DNA of 64,000 bases from Peteryoungia wuzhouensis (GTDB lineage Bacteria > Pseudomonadota > Alphaproteobacteria > Rhizobiales > Rhizobiaceae), in the NCBI RefSeq assembly GCF_003205195.1, contig NZ_QJRY01000003.1:310001-374000 (forward strand), given 5' to 3'. Of the stretch, positions 22,510 to 31,592 are shown in pieces (position 1 is the first letter of the stretch; each line of letters starts with the position of its first letter). The notes beneath the pieces are model-generated. The model searched no databases. It had not been told where the DNA came from and saw only the letters and a list, made by a program, of their open reading frames with translations. The position numbers and the translations under genes were made by a program.

Positions 22510-23088
22510 ATGAGCACGCTGGAAAATCCGATATTGATGGCCGTCATTGGCGCCGCCCAGGGGTTGCGTGGCGACGTTCGGGTGAAAACCTTCACCGAGG
22601 ATCAGCTTGGGCTCGCCGATTACGGCGTACTCTACAGCGCGGATGGCCGAAAGTTCGAGATCCTGGAGATCCGCGACGGCAAAACGGTGGCGATCGTTCG
22701 CTTCCGTGGCATCAATGACCGCAATGCCGCCGAAGCCCTGAACGGCACGGAACTGTTCGTCAATCGGGACGCGCTGCCCGACGAGGATCTCGACGACGAC
22801 GAGTTCTACTATGCCGATCTCGAAGGCCTGGAAGTCTACGATGCCGAGAACAATCACTACGGAGCAGTAACGGCCGTTTACGACTTCGGAGCCGGCGACC
22901 TTCTTGAACTGAAGGGTCCTGGCAAGCGCCCCGTGCTTATTCCCTTTTCCGAAGCAGCCGTGCTGGAAATCGACCTTGAAGGCGGACGCCTGCTGGTCGA
23001 TCCGATCGCTGCCGGCTTGAAGGACGACGGCGAAGAAAAGCCCTATGGTGCTGGCGGTGGCAAGCCCCGCCCCAATGGCGGCCGCTGA
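22510..23088 (+). CDS. rimM: Ribosome maturation factor RimM
   Basis: A 192-residue 16S rRNA processing factor that helps assemble the 30S head together with S19. The N-terminal RimM domain has the [18 protein letters not shown] landmark and the C-terminal PRC-barrel has [12 protein letters not shown] and the [21 protein letters not shown] end. The ATG at 22510 gives the expected start; the longer frame adds 32 residues translated through the spacer. A glycine/proline-rich tail of about 20 residues follows the barrel. trmD starts 7 bases downstream. Confidence 0.95.
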   Translation: MSTLENPILMAVIGAAQGLRGDVRVKTFTEDQLGLADYGVLYSADGRKFEILEIRDGKTVAIVRFRGINDRNAAEALNGTELFVNRDALPDEDLDDDEFYYADLEGLEVYDAENNHYGAVTAVYDFGAGDLLELKGPGKRPVLIPFSEAAVLEIDLEGGRLLVDPIAAGLKDDGEEKPYGAGGGKPRPNGGR

Positions 23089-23094
23089 TCTCAG

Positions 23095-23796
23095 ATGGGA
23101 TTCAAAGCTTCGATCCTGACGCTCTATCCGGACATGTTTCCGGGCCATCTCGGCCACGCTCTGGCCGGCCGCGCGCTGGAGCGTGGCGACTGGTCCATTG
23201 AGGCGGTGCAGATCCGTGACTTTGCCGAGGACAAGCATCGCAGCGTCGACGACACGCCCTCCGGCGGTGGCGCCGGCATGGTGTTGAAGCCGGACGTCCT
23301 GGCGCGCGCGATCGATTCCATAGCCGACGATGGAAGACCCCGCCTGCTGATGAGCCCGCGCGGCGGCCCTCTGACGCAGGAGCGTGTTCGCGAGATTGCA
23401 GCCGGTAACGGTGTCATGATCGTATGCGGCCGGTTCGAAGGGGTCGACCAGCGCGTTATCGAGGCCCGCCAGCTCGAAGAAGTCTCGATCGGCGACTACA
23501 TTCTGTCCGGCGGCGAGCCTGCCGCCTTGACGCTGCTGGATTCAGTGGTTCGCATCCTGCCGGGCGTAATGGGGAACCAGCTGTCTGGTGTGCATGAAAG
23601 CTTTGAAGGCGGGCTCTTGGAGCATCCGCATTACACGAGACCCCAGGTCTTCGAAGGCCGCGAGATCCCTGAGGTTCTGACATCAGGCAATCACGCCGCA
23701 ATTGAAAAATGGCGGCACGATCAGGCCGTGAAACTCACCCGCGAGCGCCGACCGGATCTCTTGGCGAACGTGTCCGCTCAGCCGGTAACGAAGTAA
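23095..23796 (+). CDS. trmD: tRNA (guanine-N1)-methyltransferase TrmD
   Basis: A 233-residue SPOUT-class enzyme that makes m1G37 in tRNAs and prevents +1 frameshifting. Visible motifs are [15 protein letters not shown] at the start, [17 protein letters not shown], the trefoil-knot loops SPRGGPLTQ and [13 protein letters not shown], and [14 protein letters not shown]. The 3' end overlaps the convergent TSUP gene by 19 bases, so no independent terminator fits here. Confidence 0.97.
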   Translation: MGFKASILTLYPDMFPGHLGHALAGRALERGDWSIEAVQIRDFAEDKHRSVDDTPSGGGAGMVLKPDVLARAIDSIADDGRPRLLMSPRGGPLTQERVREIAAGNGVMIVCGRFEGVDQRVIEARQLEEVSIGDYILSGGEPAALTLLDSVVRILPGVMGNQLSGVHESFEGGLLEHPHYTRPQVFEGREIPEVLTSGNHAAIEKWRHDQAVKLTRERRPDLLANVSAQPVTK

Positions 23797-24524
23797 TAGA
23801 CGACAAGCCCCAGGCCCGCCGCAACCACCATCCAGCGAAGCACGGCCGGCGGCACTTTCTTTGCCACCGCAACACCGGCATAGCCACCGGCCGCGGCGGC
23901 CGGGATCATGACCAGTGCATGCAGCCACGACAGCGCCCCGGCACTGGCAAAGATGATGATGGCGACAGCCGCAATCACGATCGACAGGAAATTCTTGAGC
24001 GCATTCAGCCGATGATAGTCGCCGCCGCTCGCAAGGCCGAGCGAGGCCAGCATCATGATGCCCATCCCGGCACCGAAGAACCCGCCATAGAACGACGTGA
24101 TACCCTGAAGACCCAGTCCTAGAGGACTTGCGGCGTGCCCCTCGCCCTGAGTCTTCGGTCTAAGCTGCGGCCCGGCGGCAAAGACCGCCGTGGCGCCGAG
24201 GAGAAGCCAGGGTACCATTGACCGAAAGGCCGGATTGGACAGCGAGATCAGGAACAGGGAGCCGCAGACCGCGCCGATGGCCGAGACGATCGCAAGCAGG
24301 ACAGCACCACGCCAGAGCCCCCTGAACTCGCGCCGATAGGCAAGTGTCGAGGTGATATAGCCAGGAAACTGGATCACCGAAGAGGTGGCATTGGCAGCAA
24401 TCGGCGGTAACCCGGCGAGGGTAAGAGCACCGAAGGTCAGAAACGTACCGCCGCCTGCGATCGCGTTGACAGCGCCGGAGAGGAAACCCGCGACGAACAG
24501 GATGACGATCATGGTTATGGACAT
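23778..24524 (-). CDS. TSUP family (TauE/SafE-like) membrane transporter
   Basis: A 248-residue polytopic protein with about eight predicted helices. It carries the TSUP hallmark [19 protein letters not shown] near the N-terminus and its repeat [17 protein letters not shown] in the second half. TSUP proteins export or import sulfite, sulfonates or organic anions; the substrate here is unknown. I choose the ATG at 24524 ([10 protein letters not shown]) over the longer frame. It is transcribed against the ribosomal run, with its last 19 bases overlapping the trmD end. Confidence 0.88.
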   Translation of the reverse strand: MSITMIVILFVAGFLSGAVNAIAGGGTFLTFGALTLAGLPPIAANATSSVIQFPGYITSTLAYRREFRGLWRGAVLLAIVSAIGAVCGSLFLISLSNPAFRSMVPWLLLGATAVFAAGPQLRPKTQGEGHAASPLGLGLQGITSFYGGFFGAGMGIMMLASLGLASGGDYHRLNALKNFLSIVIAAVAIIIFASAGALSWLHALVMIPAAAAGGYAGVAVAKKVPPAVLRWMVVAAGLGLVVYYFVTG

Positions 24525-24795
24525 GCAGGCTTTGTCTCCAACAGGAGGGCAAGTCTTAGGGACAGAACCCTTGCCCAGCAAGGCGCAACACCCTGCGGAT
24601 CAGGAGAATTTGCATCACCAGGGGTGACAAGCAGGCCGTCATGGTGTAATGGCGCCCTCGGACATGGGCAAAAGCCCGTCTGCCAAAACAAAGAACCGCG
24701 TATCCGCTCCCGCCTTTCGAGGCAAGATCCTGAGGCTAGACCCAAGGGATGATCGTTGAGCGCTCTGGCTGTTTCAGAAGAAATTGAGGTTAGAC

Positions 24796-25329
24796 ATGAA
24801 CATCATTCAGCAGCTGGAAGCCGAACAGGCCGCCAAGATCGAAGCCAAGCGCAAGCTTCCGGAATTCTCCCCGGGCGACACGCTGCGCGTCAACGTCACC
24901 GTCAAGGAAGGCAACCGTACCCGCGTACAGGCCTATGAAGGCGTTTGCATCGCTCGTTCGGGCGCCGGCATCAACGAGAGCTTCACGGTTCGCAAGATCT
25001 CCTACGGCGAAGGCGTCGAGCGCGTATTCCCGGTCTACTCGCCACTCGTCGAAGGCGTCGAAATCGTTCGCCGCGGTAAGGTCCGTCGCGCCAAGCTCTA
25101 CTACCTGCGCGATCGTCGCGGTAAGTCGGCTCGTATCGTCGAGAACACCGGCACCCGCGCCCGCAAGCTGAACGACGCCGAGCGCGCCGCCGTTGCCGAG
25201 GAAAAGGCACGTCTGGAAGCCGAAAAGGTTGCAGCAGCACAGGCACTGGCCGCCGAAAAGGCAGCAGCTGAAGCCGCCGAAAAGGCCGCTGCCGCTGAAG
25301 CCGCCGCAGCAGAAACATCGGCAGAATAA
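24796..25329 (+). CDS. rplS: 50S ribosomal protein L19
   Basis: A 177-residue L19. The core (residues 1 to about 115) has [37 protein letters not shown] and the [15 protein letters not shown] end. The remaining 60 residues are an Ala/Glu/Lys-rich helical tail absent from E. coli L19. The ATG at 24796 is four codons inside the longest frame and has TTGAGGT ahead. It stands about 270 bases from the divergent TSUP start; that space holds several small hairpins (24547-24576, 24666-24677) but no recognised leader motif. Confidence 0.96.
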   Translation: MNIIQQLEAEQAAKIEAKRKLPEFSPGDTLRVNVTVKEGNRTRVQAYEGVCIARSGAGINESFTVRKISYGEGVERVFPVYSPLVEGVEIVRRGKVRRAKLYYLRDRRGKSARIVENTGTRARKLNDAERAAVAEEKARLEAEKVAAAQALAAEKAAAEAAEKAAAAEAAAAETSAE

Positions 25330-25371
25330 GCTGATCCGGGGCGGTTCCTCCGCCCTTCTATCCCGTTCGCG

Positions 25372-25402
25372 AAGGCCCGGATCCGTCCGGGCCTTTTGCG
25401 TT
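25372..25402 (+). terminator. Rho-independent terminator of rplS
   Basis: AAGGCCCGGA, a TCCG loop and TCCGGGCCTT form a perfect 10-bp stem followed by TTGCGTTT. It lies about 40 bases after the rplS stop. Confidence 0.88.
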
Positions 25403-25434
25403 TCTGGAGATAGTTTAGTCTGTGAATGCGAGGT

Positions 25435-26265
25435 CTAGAGGCTGACGCTGATCGCACCACCGGCGACAATCAGGCAGGCCAGCAGCCGCCGCACCGTCAG
25501 TGGCTCGCCCAGCACCAAAGCGCCGATCAGGACGGCGAAAACCACACTGGTCTCGCGCACTGCCGTCACCAATCCTGCCGGTGCATGGGCGTAGGCGACG
25601 ACAACTAGGCCATAGGCCAGCATCGCCACGACACCGCCACCGGCAGCCTTCCAGGTTGCCGATGCCTGCAGATCGATGCGCAAGCCCCGCCGCGTGACGA
25701 TATAGGCGAGCGTGATCATGACCCCGAAGAGGAAGAGGACCCAGAGCGCATAGGAGATCGGCTGCTCAACCAGCTTCACGCCACGCGAATCCACCGTCGA
25801 ATAACAGGCGATGATCAGACCGGTGGTCAGCGCGAACAGGATCGACGAGGTCGCGGCCCGCGTCTTGCCGAGCGAAAGGCTCATGATGCCGGCAGCGATC
25901 AGCACGACGCCGAGCGTCTGGAACGGTCCGAGGATTTCACCGAAGAACAGGAAGCCTCCCAGCGTGACCAGGAGCGGCACCGTGCCGCGCACGATCGGAT
26001 AGACCTGGCCAAGTTCTCCGTGGCGGTACGCAGCCACCAGGAAAAGGCTGTAGCCGACCTGGAGGCAGGCCGAGAGCAGAATGTAGGGCCAAGCCGGGGC
26101 AGCCGGCAACGGCAACATCAAGAGAAAGGGCAGCGTGATGATGCTGCCGGCAAGGCTCATGATGGTGATTGACCAAAGCCGATCGGCACCAGTGCGCAGG
26201 AAGGCATTCCAGCTGGCATGCAGGATCGCCGCGATCAGCGCCAGGCAGACGGCAACGGTACTCAC
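25435..26265 (-). CDS. EamA/DMT superfamily transporter
   Basis: A 276-residue protein with about ten predicted membrane helices arranged as two repeated five-helix EamA domains. The first begins with AAILHASWNAFLR and has YRHGELGQVYPIVRGTVPLLV at the end of its repeat; the second ends with GALVLGEPLTVRRLLAC. The start is a GTG at 26265, which gives the usual N-terminus, although the ribosome-binding site is weak. DMT proteins export metabolites or amino acids; the substrate is unknown. Transcribed alone. Confidence 0.85.
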   Translation of the reverse strand: MSTVAVCLALIAAILHASWNAFLRTGADRLWSITIMSLAGSIITLPFLLMLPLPAAPAWPYILLSACLQVGYSLFLVAAYRHGELGQVYPIVRGTVPLLVTLGGFLFFGEILGPFQTLGVVLIAAGIMSLSLGKTRAATSSILFALTTGLIIACYSTVDSRGVKLVEQPISYALWVLFLFGVMITLAYIVTRRGLRIDLQASATWKAAGGGVVAMLAYGLVVVAYAHAPAGLVTAVRETSVVFAVLIGALVLGEPLTVRRLLACLIVAGGAISVSL

Positions 26266-26401
26266 GACCGCGACCTGCAGCGGGAGACAAGGCTGGTGGG
26301 TGATGACATGAGAAAAATCCGGAAGCGCAGCATGACAAATTTATGACAGCGCGACGATAGCGCCTTCCATCATCGTTGCAATCCAGAGAAGCGCTTCACG
26401 C

Positions 26402-26434
26402 AAAAAAGAAACCGCCCGCAACGAGGCGGGCGGT
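26402..26434 (-). terminator. Rho-independent terminator of leuC
   Basis: On the minus strand ACCGCCCGC, the CTCGTT loop and GCGGGCGGT form a perfect 9-bp stem followed by TTCTTTTTT. It sits about 28 bases past the leuC stop. Confidence 0.9.
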
Positions 26435-26461
26435 CCAAAGTCATAGCAAGCTCCAGTGGGC

Positions 26462-27871
26462 TTACTGCCAGTCGCGGATATCGACGAAATGGCCGGCAAC
26501 GGCAGCAGCAGCAGCCATGGCAGGCGAGACCAGATGAGTGCGGCCCTTGAAGCCCTGACGGCCCTCGAAGTTGCGGTTCGAGGTCGAAGCGCAGCGCTCG
26601 CCCGGCTTCAGCCGGTCGTCGTTCATCGCAAGGCACATCGAGCAGCCCGGCTCACGCCAGTCGAAGCCGGCTGCCTTGAAGATCTTGTCCAGACCTTCAG
26701 CTTCCGCCTGTTCTTTGACCAGACCCGAGCCCGGTACGATCATAGCCGAGACGGTCGGGGCAACGGTCTTGCCTTCAACGACCTTGGCCACTTCGCGCAG
26801 ATCTTCGATCCGGCCATTGGTGCAGGAACCGATGAAGACGCGGTCAATGGCGATATCGGTGATCTTGGTTCCAGGTGTCAAACCCATATAATCGAGTGCA
26901 CGCCACTTGGAGGTACGCTTGTTCTCGTCCTGGATTTCATCCGGGTTCGGCACCACGCCCTGAACCGAGATGACGTCTTCCGGCGAAGAGCCCCAGGAAA
27001 CGATCGGCGGCAGCTTGGCGGCGTCAAGCACGACGACGCGATCGTAATGCGCGCCTTCGTCCGTGTGCAGGGTCTTCCAATAGGCAATCGCCTGCTCAAG
27101 CGCTTCGCCCTTCGGCGCGCGCGGCTTGCCCTTGATGTATTCGAAAGTCTTTTCATCAGGCGCGATCAGGCCGGCGCGGGCGCCGCCTTCGATCGTCATG
27201 TTGCAGATGGTCATGCGACCTTCCATCGACAGCGCGCGGATGGCCTCACCGGCAAATTCGATGACATGGCCGGTGCCGCCAGCCGTGCCGATCTCGCCGA
27301 TGATGGCGAGGATGATGTCCTTGGCAGTGACATGGTCGGGCAGAACGCCGTCGACACGCACCAGCATATTCTTGGCCTTCTTCTGGATCAGCGTCTGGGT
27401 CGCGAGCACATGCTCGACCTCGGACGTGCCGATGCCATGCGCAAGAGCGCCGAAGGCACCATGCGTGGAAGTGTGGCTGTCACCGCAGACGATCGTCATA
27501 CCCGGCAGCGTGAAGCCCTGCTCCGGACCAACGATGTGCACGATGCCCTGGCGCTTGTCGCTCGCCGAGTAATATTCGACGCCGAATTCTGCGGCATTGT
27601 TGGCCAGTGCCTCGACCTGAATACGGCTTTCCTCGTTTTTGATGCCGAGGTGGCGATCCGGAGACGTCGGCACATTGTGGTCGACCACGGCCAGCGTCTT
27701 CTGCGGCGCGCGCACCTTGCGGCCCGTCATGCGCAGGCCTTCGAAAGCCTGCGGGCTAGTCACTTCATGCACGAGGTGACGGTCGATGTAGAGAAGACAG
27801 GTGCCATCGTCCTGCTGATCGACGACGTGGTCGTCCCAGATCTTGTCGTAAAGGGTGCGGGGTGCGCTCAT
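26462..27871 (-). CDS. leuC: 3-isopropylmalate dehydratase large subunit
   Basis: A 469-residue aconitase-family subunit that, with LeuD, isomerises 2- to 3-isopropylmalate in leucine synthesis. The [4Fe-4S] cysteines are in [11 protein letters not shown] and [11 protein letters not shown]. The substrate-loop landmarks [16 protein letters not shown] and [12 protein letters not shown] are intact. I choose the ATG at 27871 ([13 protein letters not shown]) over a frame 28 codons longer. The partner leuD lies 33 kb away on the other strand. This split is normal in rhizobia but means the subunits are not co-transcribed. Confidence 0.97.
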   Translation of the reverse strand: MSAPRTLYDKIWDDHVVDQQDDGTCLLYIDRHLVHEVTSPQAFEGLRMTGRKVRAPQKTLAVVDHNVPTSPDRHLGIKNEESRIQVEALANNAAEFGVEYYSASDKRQGIVHIVGPEQGFTLPGMTIVCGDSHTSTHGAFGALAHGIGTSEVEHVLATQTLIQKKAKNMLVRVDGVLPDHVTAKDIILAIIGEIGTAGGTGHVIEFAGEAIRALSMEGRMTICNMTIEGGARAGLIAPDEKTFEYIKGKPRAPKGEALEQAIAYWKTLHTDEGAHYDRVVVLDAAKLPPIVSWGSSPEDVISVQGVVPNPDEIQDENKRTSKWRALDYMGLTPGTKITDIAIDRVFIGSCTNGRIEDLREVAKVVEGKTVAPTVSAMIVPGSGLVKEQAEAEGLDKIFKAAGFDWREPGCSMCLAMNDDRLKPGERCASTSNRNFEGRQGFKGRTHLVSPAMAAAAAVAGHFVDIRDWQ

Positions 27872-28164
27872 GGGTGCGTTCCATCCAGACTGAGGAAAAG
27901 GAAATTCTTGGTTTTGTGAAGGAGCCGTCAATGCCGCGAAAGCGGCGGATCGCAATCAGCCTCGAAGGCTGGCGAGTGCGCCGGAAATGCGCGCAAAAAA
28001 GCGTGCCGGCAGACGCTTGTGATCCTGCAGCACGATGAACTGGTTTCCGAGGCATCCGAATTTCGATCCCATGGGGCGTACCATAGCAGTTTTAAGGCGA
28101 AACGGCAATCTCGCCATGACGGCAGACTACGCCGCAGCCCTCTCAAATTTCACGCCCCCTCTTT
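27872..28164. other. Divergent intergenic space between leuC and ppk2, left part
   Basis: The gap to the ppk2 start is 364 bases in all. This part should hold the leuC promoter. I see a GC-rich imperfect hairpin around 27970-28010 but no leader peptide with leucine codons, no known riboswitch and no credible small ORF. The right end of the gap holds a Pho-box-like element (28165-28182). Confidence 0.5.
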
Positions 28165-28182
28165 CTGTGACATGTCTGTCAT
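28165..28182 (+). promoter_or_regulatory. Pho-box-like element upstream of ppk2
   Basis: Two 7-base direct repeats, CTGTGAC (28165-28171) and CTGTCAT (28176-28182), are separated by ATGT. This matches the PhoB half-site CTGTCAT with its 4-base spacer at 12 of 14 half-site positions. It ends 53 bases before the ppk2 start codon and points towards it, suggesting induction by phosphate limitation. Confidence 0.6.
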
Positions 28183-28235
28183 ACGGGCTTTGTCGAAGCG
28201 TGGTTGATGTGGACCACCACACGGAGGATCACTCG

Positions 28236-29141
28236 ATGTCCGCATCGACCCAGGGCGACCTGAACCGCATCAAGAACGAGATTGTCGACAGCTTCGACGA
28301 GGAACTGGAGCTCCAGATGGAAGAGGAGCGCATCGAAGATTTCATCAGCGAGGGGATGTCGGAGCCGACAATCGACCGCAGGCTTTATTTCCGCGACCTG
28401 TTCAAGCTGCAGCACGAACTGGTGCGCCTGCAGGACTGGGTCCAATACAAGAAGCTCAAGGTGGTCGTGCTGTTCGAAGGCCGCGATTCGGCCGGCAAGG
28501 GCGGCGCAATCAAGCGTGTCACGCAGCGCCTCAATCCCCGCGTCTGCCGCGTTGTGGCCCTGCCCGCACCGACAGAGCGTGAGCGCACCCAGTGGTATTT
28601 CCAGCGCTATGTGCAGAACCTGCCGAGCGCCGGCGAAATGGTTCTTTTCGATCGCTCCTGGTACAACAGGTCAGGCGTCGAACGGGTCATGGGCTTTTGC
28701 ACCCAGGACGAACTGGAGGAATTTTTCCGCTCGGTTCCCGAGTTCGAACGTATGCTGGTGCGGTCGGGGATCATCCTGCTCAAATACTGGTTCTCGATCA
28801 CGGACGAGGAACAGGAATTTCGCTTCCGGATGCGGATCAACGACCCTCTGAAGCAGTGGAAGCTCTCACCGATGGACCTGCAGAGCCGCGTCCACTGGGA
28901 AGCCTATACCCGGGCGAAGGAAGACATGCTGGAACGCACCCATATTCCCGAAGCGCCGTGGTGGGTGGTTCAGGCTGTCGACAAGAAGAAGGCAAGGCTC
29001 AACATGATTGCCCATCTCCTGTCGCAGATCCCGTATGAAACCGTACCGAAGCAGGAAATCGAATTGCCGGCCCGTGTCCGCAACGCCGATTACATCCGTC
29101 ATCCGGTGCCGCCAGAAATGTACGTGCCGGACCTCTATTGA
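28236..29141 (+). CDS. ppk2: Polyphosphate kinase 2
   Basis: A 301-residue PPK2-family kinase that transfers phosphate between polyphosphate and nucleoside di- or monophosphates. Walker A is GRDSAGKGG (residues 82-90), the Walker B/lid region is FDRSWYNRSGVERVMGFC (from residue 138), and KLSPMDLQSR lies further on. The N-terminal 45 residues are acidic. The ATG at 28236 has GGAGGA ahead; the open frame extends upstream through the promoter region. The single PPK2 domain of this length suggests class I (NDP kinase type), but the class cannot be fixed by eye. A Pho-box-like site lies upstream. Confidence 0.93.
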   Translation: MSASTQGDLNRIKNEIVDSFDEELELQMEEERIEDFISEGMSEPTIDRRLYFRDLFKLQHELVRLQDWVQYKKLKVVVLFEGRDSAGKGGAIKRVTQRLNPRVCRVVALPAPTERERTQWYFQRYVQNLPSAGEMVLFDRSWYNRSGVERVMGFCTQDELEEFFRSVPEFERMLVRSGIILLKYWFSITDEEQEFRFRMRINDPLKQWKLSPMDLQSRVHWEAYTRAKEDMLERTHIPEAPWWVVQAVDKKKARLNMIAHLLSQIPYETVPKQEIELPARVRNADYIRHPVPPEMYVPDLY

Positions 29142-29150
29142 CGATCCGGC

Positions 29151-29972
29151 TCAGTGCTTCGTGCGGTTGCGCATCCGCTTCTCGAAGTCGCGCAGCACAA
29201 TCGACAACCCGATCGTCAGCACCAGATAGACATAGGCGACGATCGAATAGGTTTCGAAGAAGCGGAAGGAGCCCGAGGCGTAGACCTTTCCCATCTGGGT
29301 AATGTCGGCCACGCCGAGCACTGAGACGAGAGAGGAATCCTTGACCATCGCAACGAAATCATTCGAGAGCGGCGGGAAGATTACCCGGATCGCCTGAGGG
29401 AAGACAACCAGCCGAAAACGCTGGCTGCGGCTCAAGCCCAGGGCCTTGGCGGCCTCGATCTGCCCCTTGTCGATCGACTGGATACCGGCCCTGAAGATCT
29501 CCGCGATGAAGGCAGAATAGCCGATCATCAAGGCAATGATGGCGCGCCACATCAGGGAAAAATCGCGAACGACCATGGGCTCGACCAAGCCCGCATTGAT
29601 CAGCGGACTGACAAGCAGATTGAATGCCGCAACGAAGGCTGGCGCACCGACAAAGGCGACATAGAACAACAGAACCAGGATCGGAATGCCGCGCACCACT
29701 TCGACATAGAAGCGGGCCATCTGGCGCAGGATCCGACTGTCGGACATGCCGAGAAGGGCGACAAGAAGACCCAAGGCCGCAGCCAGCAGAAATCCGACCA
29801 GCGTCACGAAAACCGTGACGCCAAGCCCCTTTACCACCGTATTGAAAACCTGAGCGTAGAGTTCACTGACGAAAATGACCAAACCCAGCGCAACAGCCAA
29901 CACGACGAAGGCGACCAGCCACCACGGCCGGTCGCCCTTCGGATCACCCTGGGGCAAAGTTTGGAACGCCAT
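29151..29972 (-). CDS. Polar amino-acid ABC transporter permease
   Basis: A 273-residue inner-membrane permease of the HisMQ/GlnP type. A first helix (about residues 18-37) is followed by the transporter core that starts TVVKGLGVTVFVTLVGF. The EAA loop, the contact site for the ATPase, is EAAKALGLSRSQRFRLVVFPQA. The LVRGIPILVLLFYVAF-type motif is present as VVRGIPILVLL. The binding-protein gene is 37 bases upstream on the same strand. No ATPase gene is adjacent, so the pair probably uses an ATPase encoded elsewhere. Confidence 0.9.
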   Translation of the reverse strand: MAFQTLPQGDPKGDRPWWLVAFVVLAVALGLVIFVSELYAQVFNTVVKGLGVTVFVTLVGFLLAAALGLLVALLGMSDSRILRQMARFYVEVVRGIPILVLLFYVAFVGAPAFVAAFNLLVSPLINAGLVEPMVVRDFSLMWRAIIALMIGYSAFIAEIFRAGIQSIDKGQIEAAKALGLSRSQRFRLVVFPQAIRVIFPPLSNDFVAMVKDSSLVSVLGVADITQMGKVYASGSFRFFETYSIVAYVYLVLTIGLSIVLRDFEKRMRNRTKH

Positions 29973-30009
29973 CAGCCGCTGACCTTCGGGACAGGGGCGG
30001 CCAAGGGGC

Positions 30010-30807
30010 TCATTCGCCCATCTTGTAGTCGAGGAACCACTTCTTGTTCAGGGCATCCAGCGTGCCGTCAGCCTTGAGGGCCGCGATTGCCGCATTGACC
30101 GGCGCCACCAGATCGGAGCCCTTCGGGAAGATGAAGCCGAAATCTTCGGTGCCGAGCGGCTCGCCCACGATCTTCAGGGCGCCATTGGAGGCCGCGACAT
30201 AACCGTTTCCGGCTGTGCTGTCGGTCAGGACGAGATCAACATCACCAGCTTTCAGAGCCTGCACCGTTGCACCGAAGGTCTCGAACAGCTTGATGCGCGG
30301 GTTCTGCTCATTGCCGTCCAGAACCTCGTAAACAGCCGTATAGAACGGGCTCGTGCCCGGCTGTGCGCCAACGAGACCACTTTCCAGTGCTGCAAAGCTC
30401 TTGGCATCGGTGAAGCGGGTTTCGTCCCCGCGAACCAGCATCAGCTGCTGCGAACGCATGTACGGATCGGAGAAATCAACCTTCTCTTTCCGGTCATCCT
30501 TGATGGTGATACCAGTCATGCCGATGTTGTACTGGTTGTCGGACACCGCCTGGATCATCGCATCCCACGAGGTGTTCTGATATTCCACCTTGAAGTTCAG
30601 CCGCTTGGCGATCTCGTTCATCGCATCATATTCCCAGCCGATCGGCTGGCCGGTCTTCGGGTCGACGAATTGCAGCGGCGGATAGGCATTTTCCGTCACG
30701 ACGACCACAGACTTTCCGCCGAGATCCGGCAGGGCTTCGGCATGGGCGACAAAAGGCAGAAGCGCGAGAGTGGACAGACCGGCGAGCAAAGCGCGGCGAA
30801 ACAGCAT
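30010..30807 (-). CDS. Periplasmic amino-acid-binding protein (ABC transporter, family 3)
   Basis: A 265-residue solute-binding protein with a Sec signal ([19 protein letters not shown], cleaved near AHA at residue 23). The SBP_bac_3 features are [35 protein letters not shown]-like SWDAMIQAV and the [20 protein letters not shown] segment. The likely ligand is a polar amino acid, but the sequence does not say which. The ATG at 30807 is preceded by GGAGG; the longer frame would start 12 codons earlier. It forms a two-gene operon with the permease downstream. Confidence 0.92.
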   Translation of the reverse strand: MLFRRALLAGLSTLALLPFVAHAEALPDLGGKSVVVVTENAYPPLQFVDPKTGQPIGWEYDAMNEIAKRLNFKVEYQNTSWDAMIQAVSDNQYNIGMTGITIKDDRKEKVDFSDPYMRSQQLMLVRGDETRFTDAKSFAALESGLVGAQPGTSPFYTAVYEVLDGNEQNPRIKLFETFGATVQALKAGDVDLVLTDSTAGNGYVAASNGALKIVGEPLGTEDFGFIFPKGSDLVAPVNAAIAALKADGTLDALNKKWFLDYKMGE

Positions 30808-31027
30808 GGAAACCTCCGAAATCGTAAGGGTGCAGAGTGTCACATCTTGTTCCCTGCTGGCAAGGGACCAGCCGGAGCGGTTCCGTTCCGGCCATCACCT
30901 TGACACTTTAACAGAAGCGAACCGAAGCGTAGTTCTGTATTCCAGACCAGCACAGAAAAATCTGCCTCCTTTGACCGGAGGCACGTGGAACATATGTGTA
31001 CTCTCCAACCCTCTGAAGGATGATCCC

Positions 31028-31534
31028 ATGATTGGAAGAACCGCATATGTCCTGATGTCGCTCGGCCTCCTTGCGCCGCTTGCGGCCTCGCCCGCAGCCC
31101 ATGCACAGGAGGCTGTCGTCGCCGCCGCCGACAAAGAGGCGCTTTTCACCAGCCCAGACCCGGCATTGAATGCCAACAAGCAGGTGGTCTACCACATCAT
31201 GCGCGACCTGCTGGAAGCGGGCCATTGGGACAAGGCCGACCAATTCCTGAGCGAACGCTACCTGCAACACAATCCCACGGTCCCCTCGGGGCGCGACACG
31301 GTGGTGAACTTCTTTACAAACGTGGTGAAGGTCGAAAAGAAGCCGATCCCGGACAAGCTGACGACTCCTGTCGTCTTCGTAACCGCTGAGGGTGATCTCG
31401 TCACCGTCGCGACCGTCCGGGAGGAAAAGGATCCGCAGGATCCGACCAAGACTTACACAACCACCTGGTATGACACCTGGCGGATCGTCGACGGCAAAGC
31501 CGACGAACATTGGGATGCTGCCGTTAAAGAGTAG
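31028..31534 (+). CDS. Exported NTF2-like / SnoaL-like protein
   Basis: A 168-residue protein. Residues 1-26 form a clear signal peptide ending AHA. The mature part fits the NTF2-like (SnoaL) cone fold: an N-terminal helix pair (QVVYHIMRDLLEAG, then KADQFLSERYLQHNP) and strands that end in TWYDTWRIVDGKADEHWD. The HNP and EHWD positions line the pocket in this fold. No enzymatic role can be named. The ATG at 31028 is chosen because it gives the signal peptide and has AAGGAT ahead. Confidence 0.75.
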   Translation: MIGRTAYVLMSLGLLAPLAASPAAHAQEAVVAAADKEALFTSPDPALNANKQVVYHIMRDLLEAGHWDKADQFLSERYLQHNPTVPSGRDTVVNFFTNVVKVEKKPIPDKLTTPVVFVTAEGDLVTVATVREEKDPQDPTKTYTTTWYDTWRIVDGKADEHWDAAVKE

Positions 31535-31537
31535 AAA

Positions 31538-31572
31538 AAATGAGGCTGCGCCGTAGATTGCGGCGCAGCCTC
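31538..31572 (-). terminator. Terminator between convergent NTF2-like and aldo/keto reductase genes
   Basis: GAGGCTGCGCCG (31542-31553) and CGGCGCAGCCTC (31561-31572) form a perfect 12-bp stem with a 7-base loop. The minus-strand side is followed by ATTTTTTC, so it clearly ends the reductase gene. It may also serve the plus strand, where the T-run is weak. Confidence 0.88.
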
Positions 31573-31592
31573 CATTTGAGTTTGGTTCGAAC

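Noticed and set aside
24525..24795. Known ribosomal-protein leader RNA before rplS
   Set aside because: Several small hairpins exist, but none matches an L19 leader that I know, and they are short and scattered.
27872..28035. Leucine leader peptide or T-box-like attenuator for leuC
   Set aside because: No short ORF with clustered Leu codons and no terminator/antiterminator pair could be made out.
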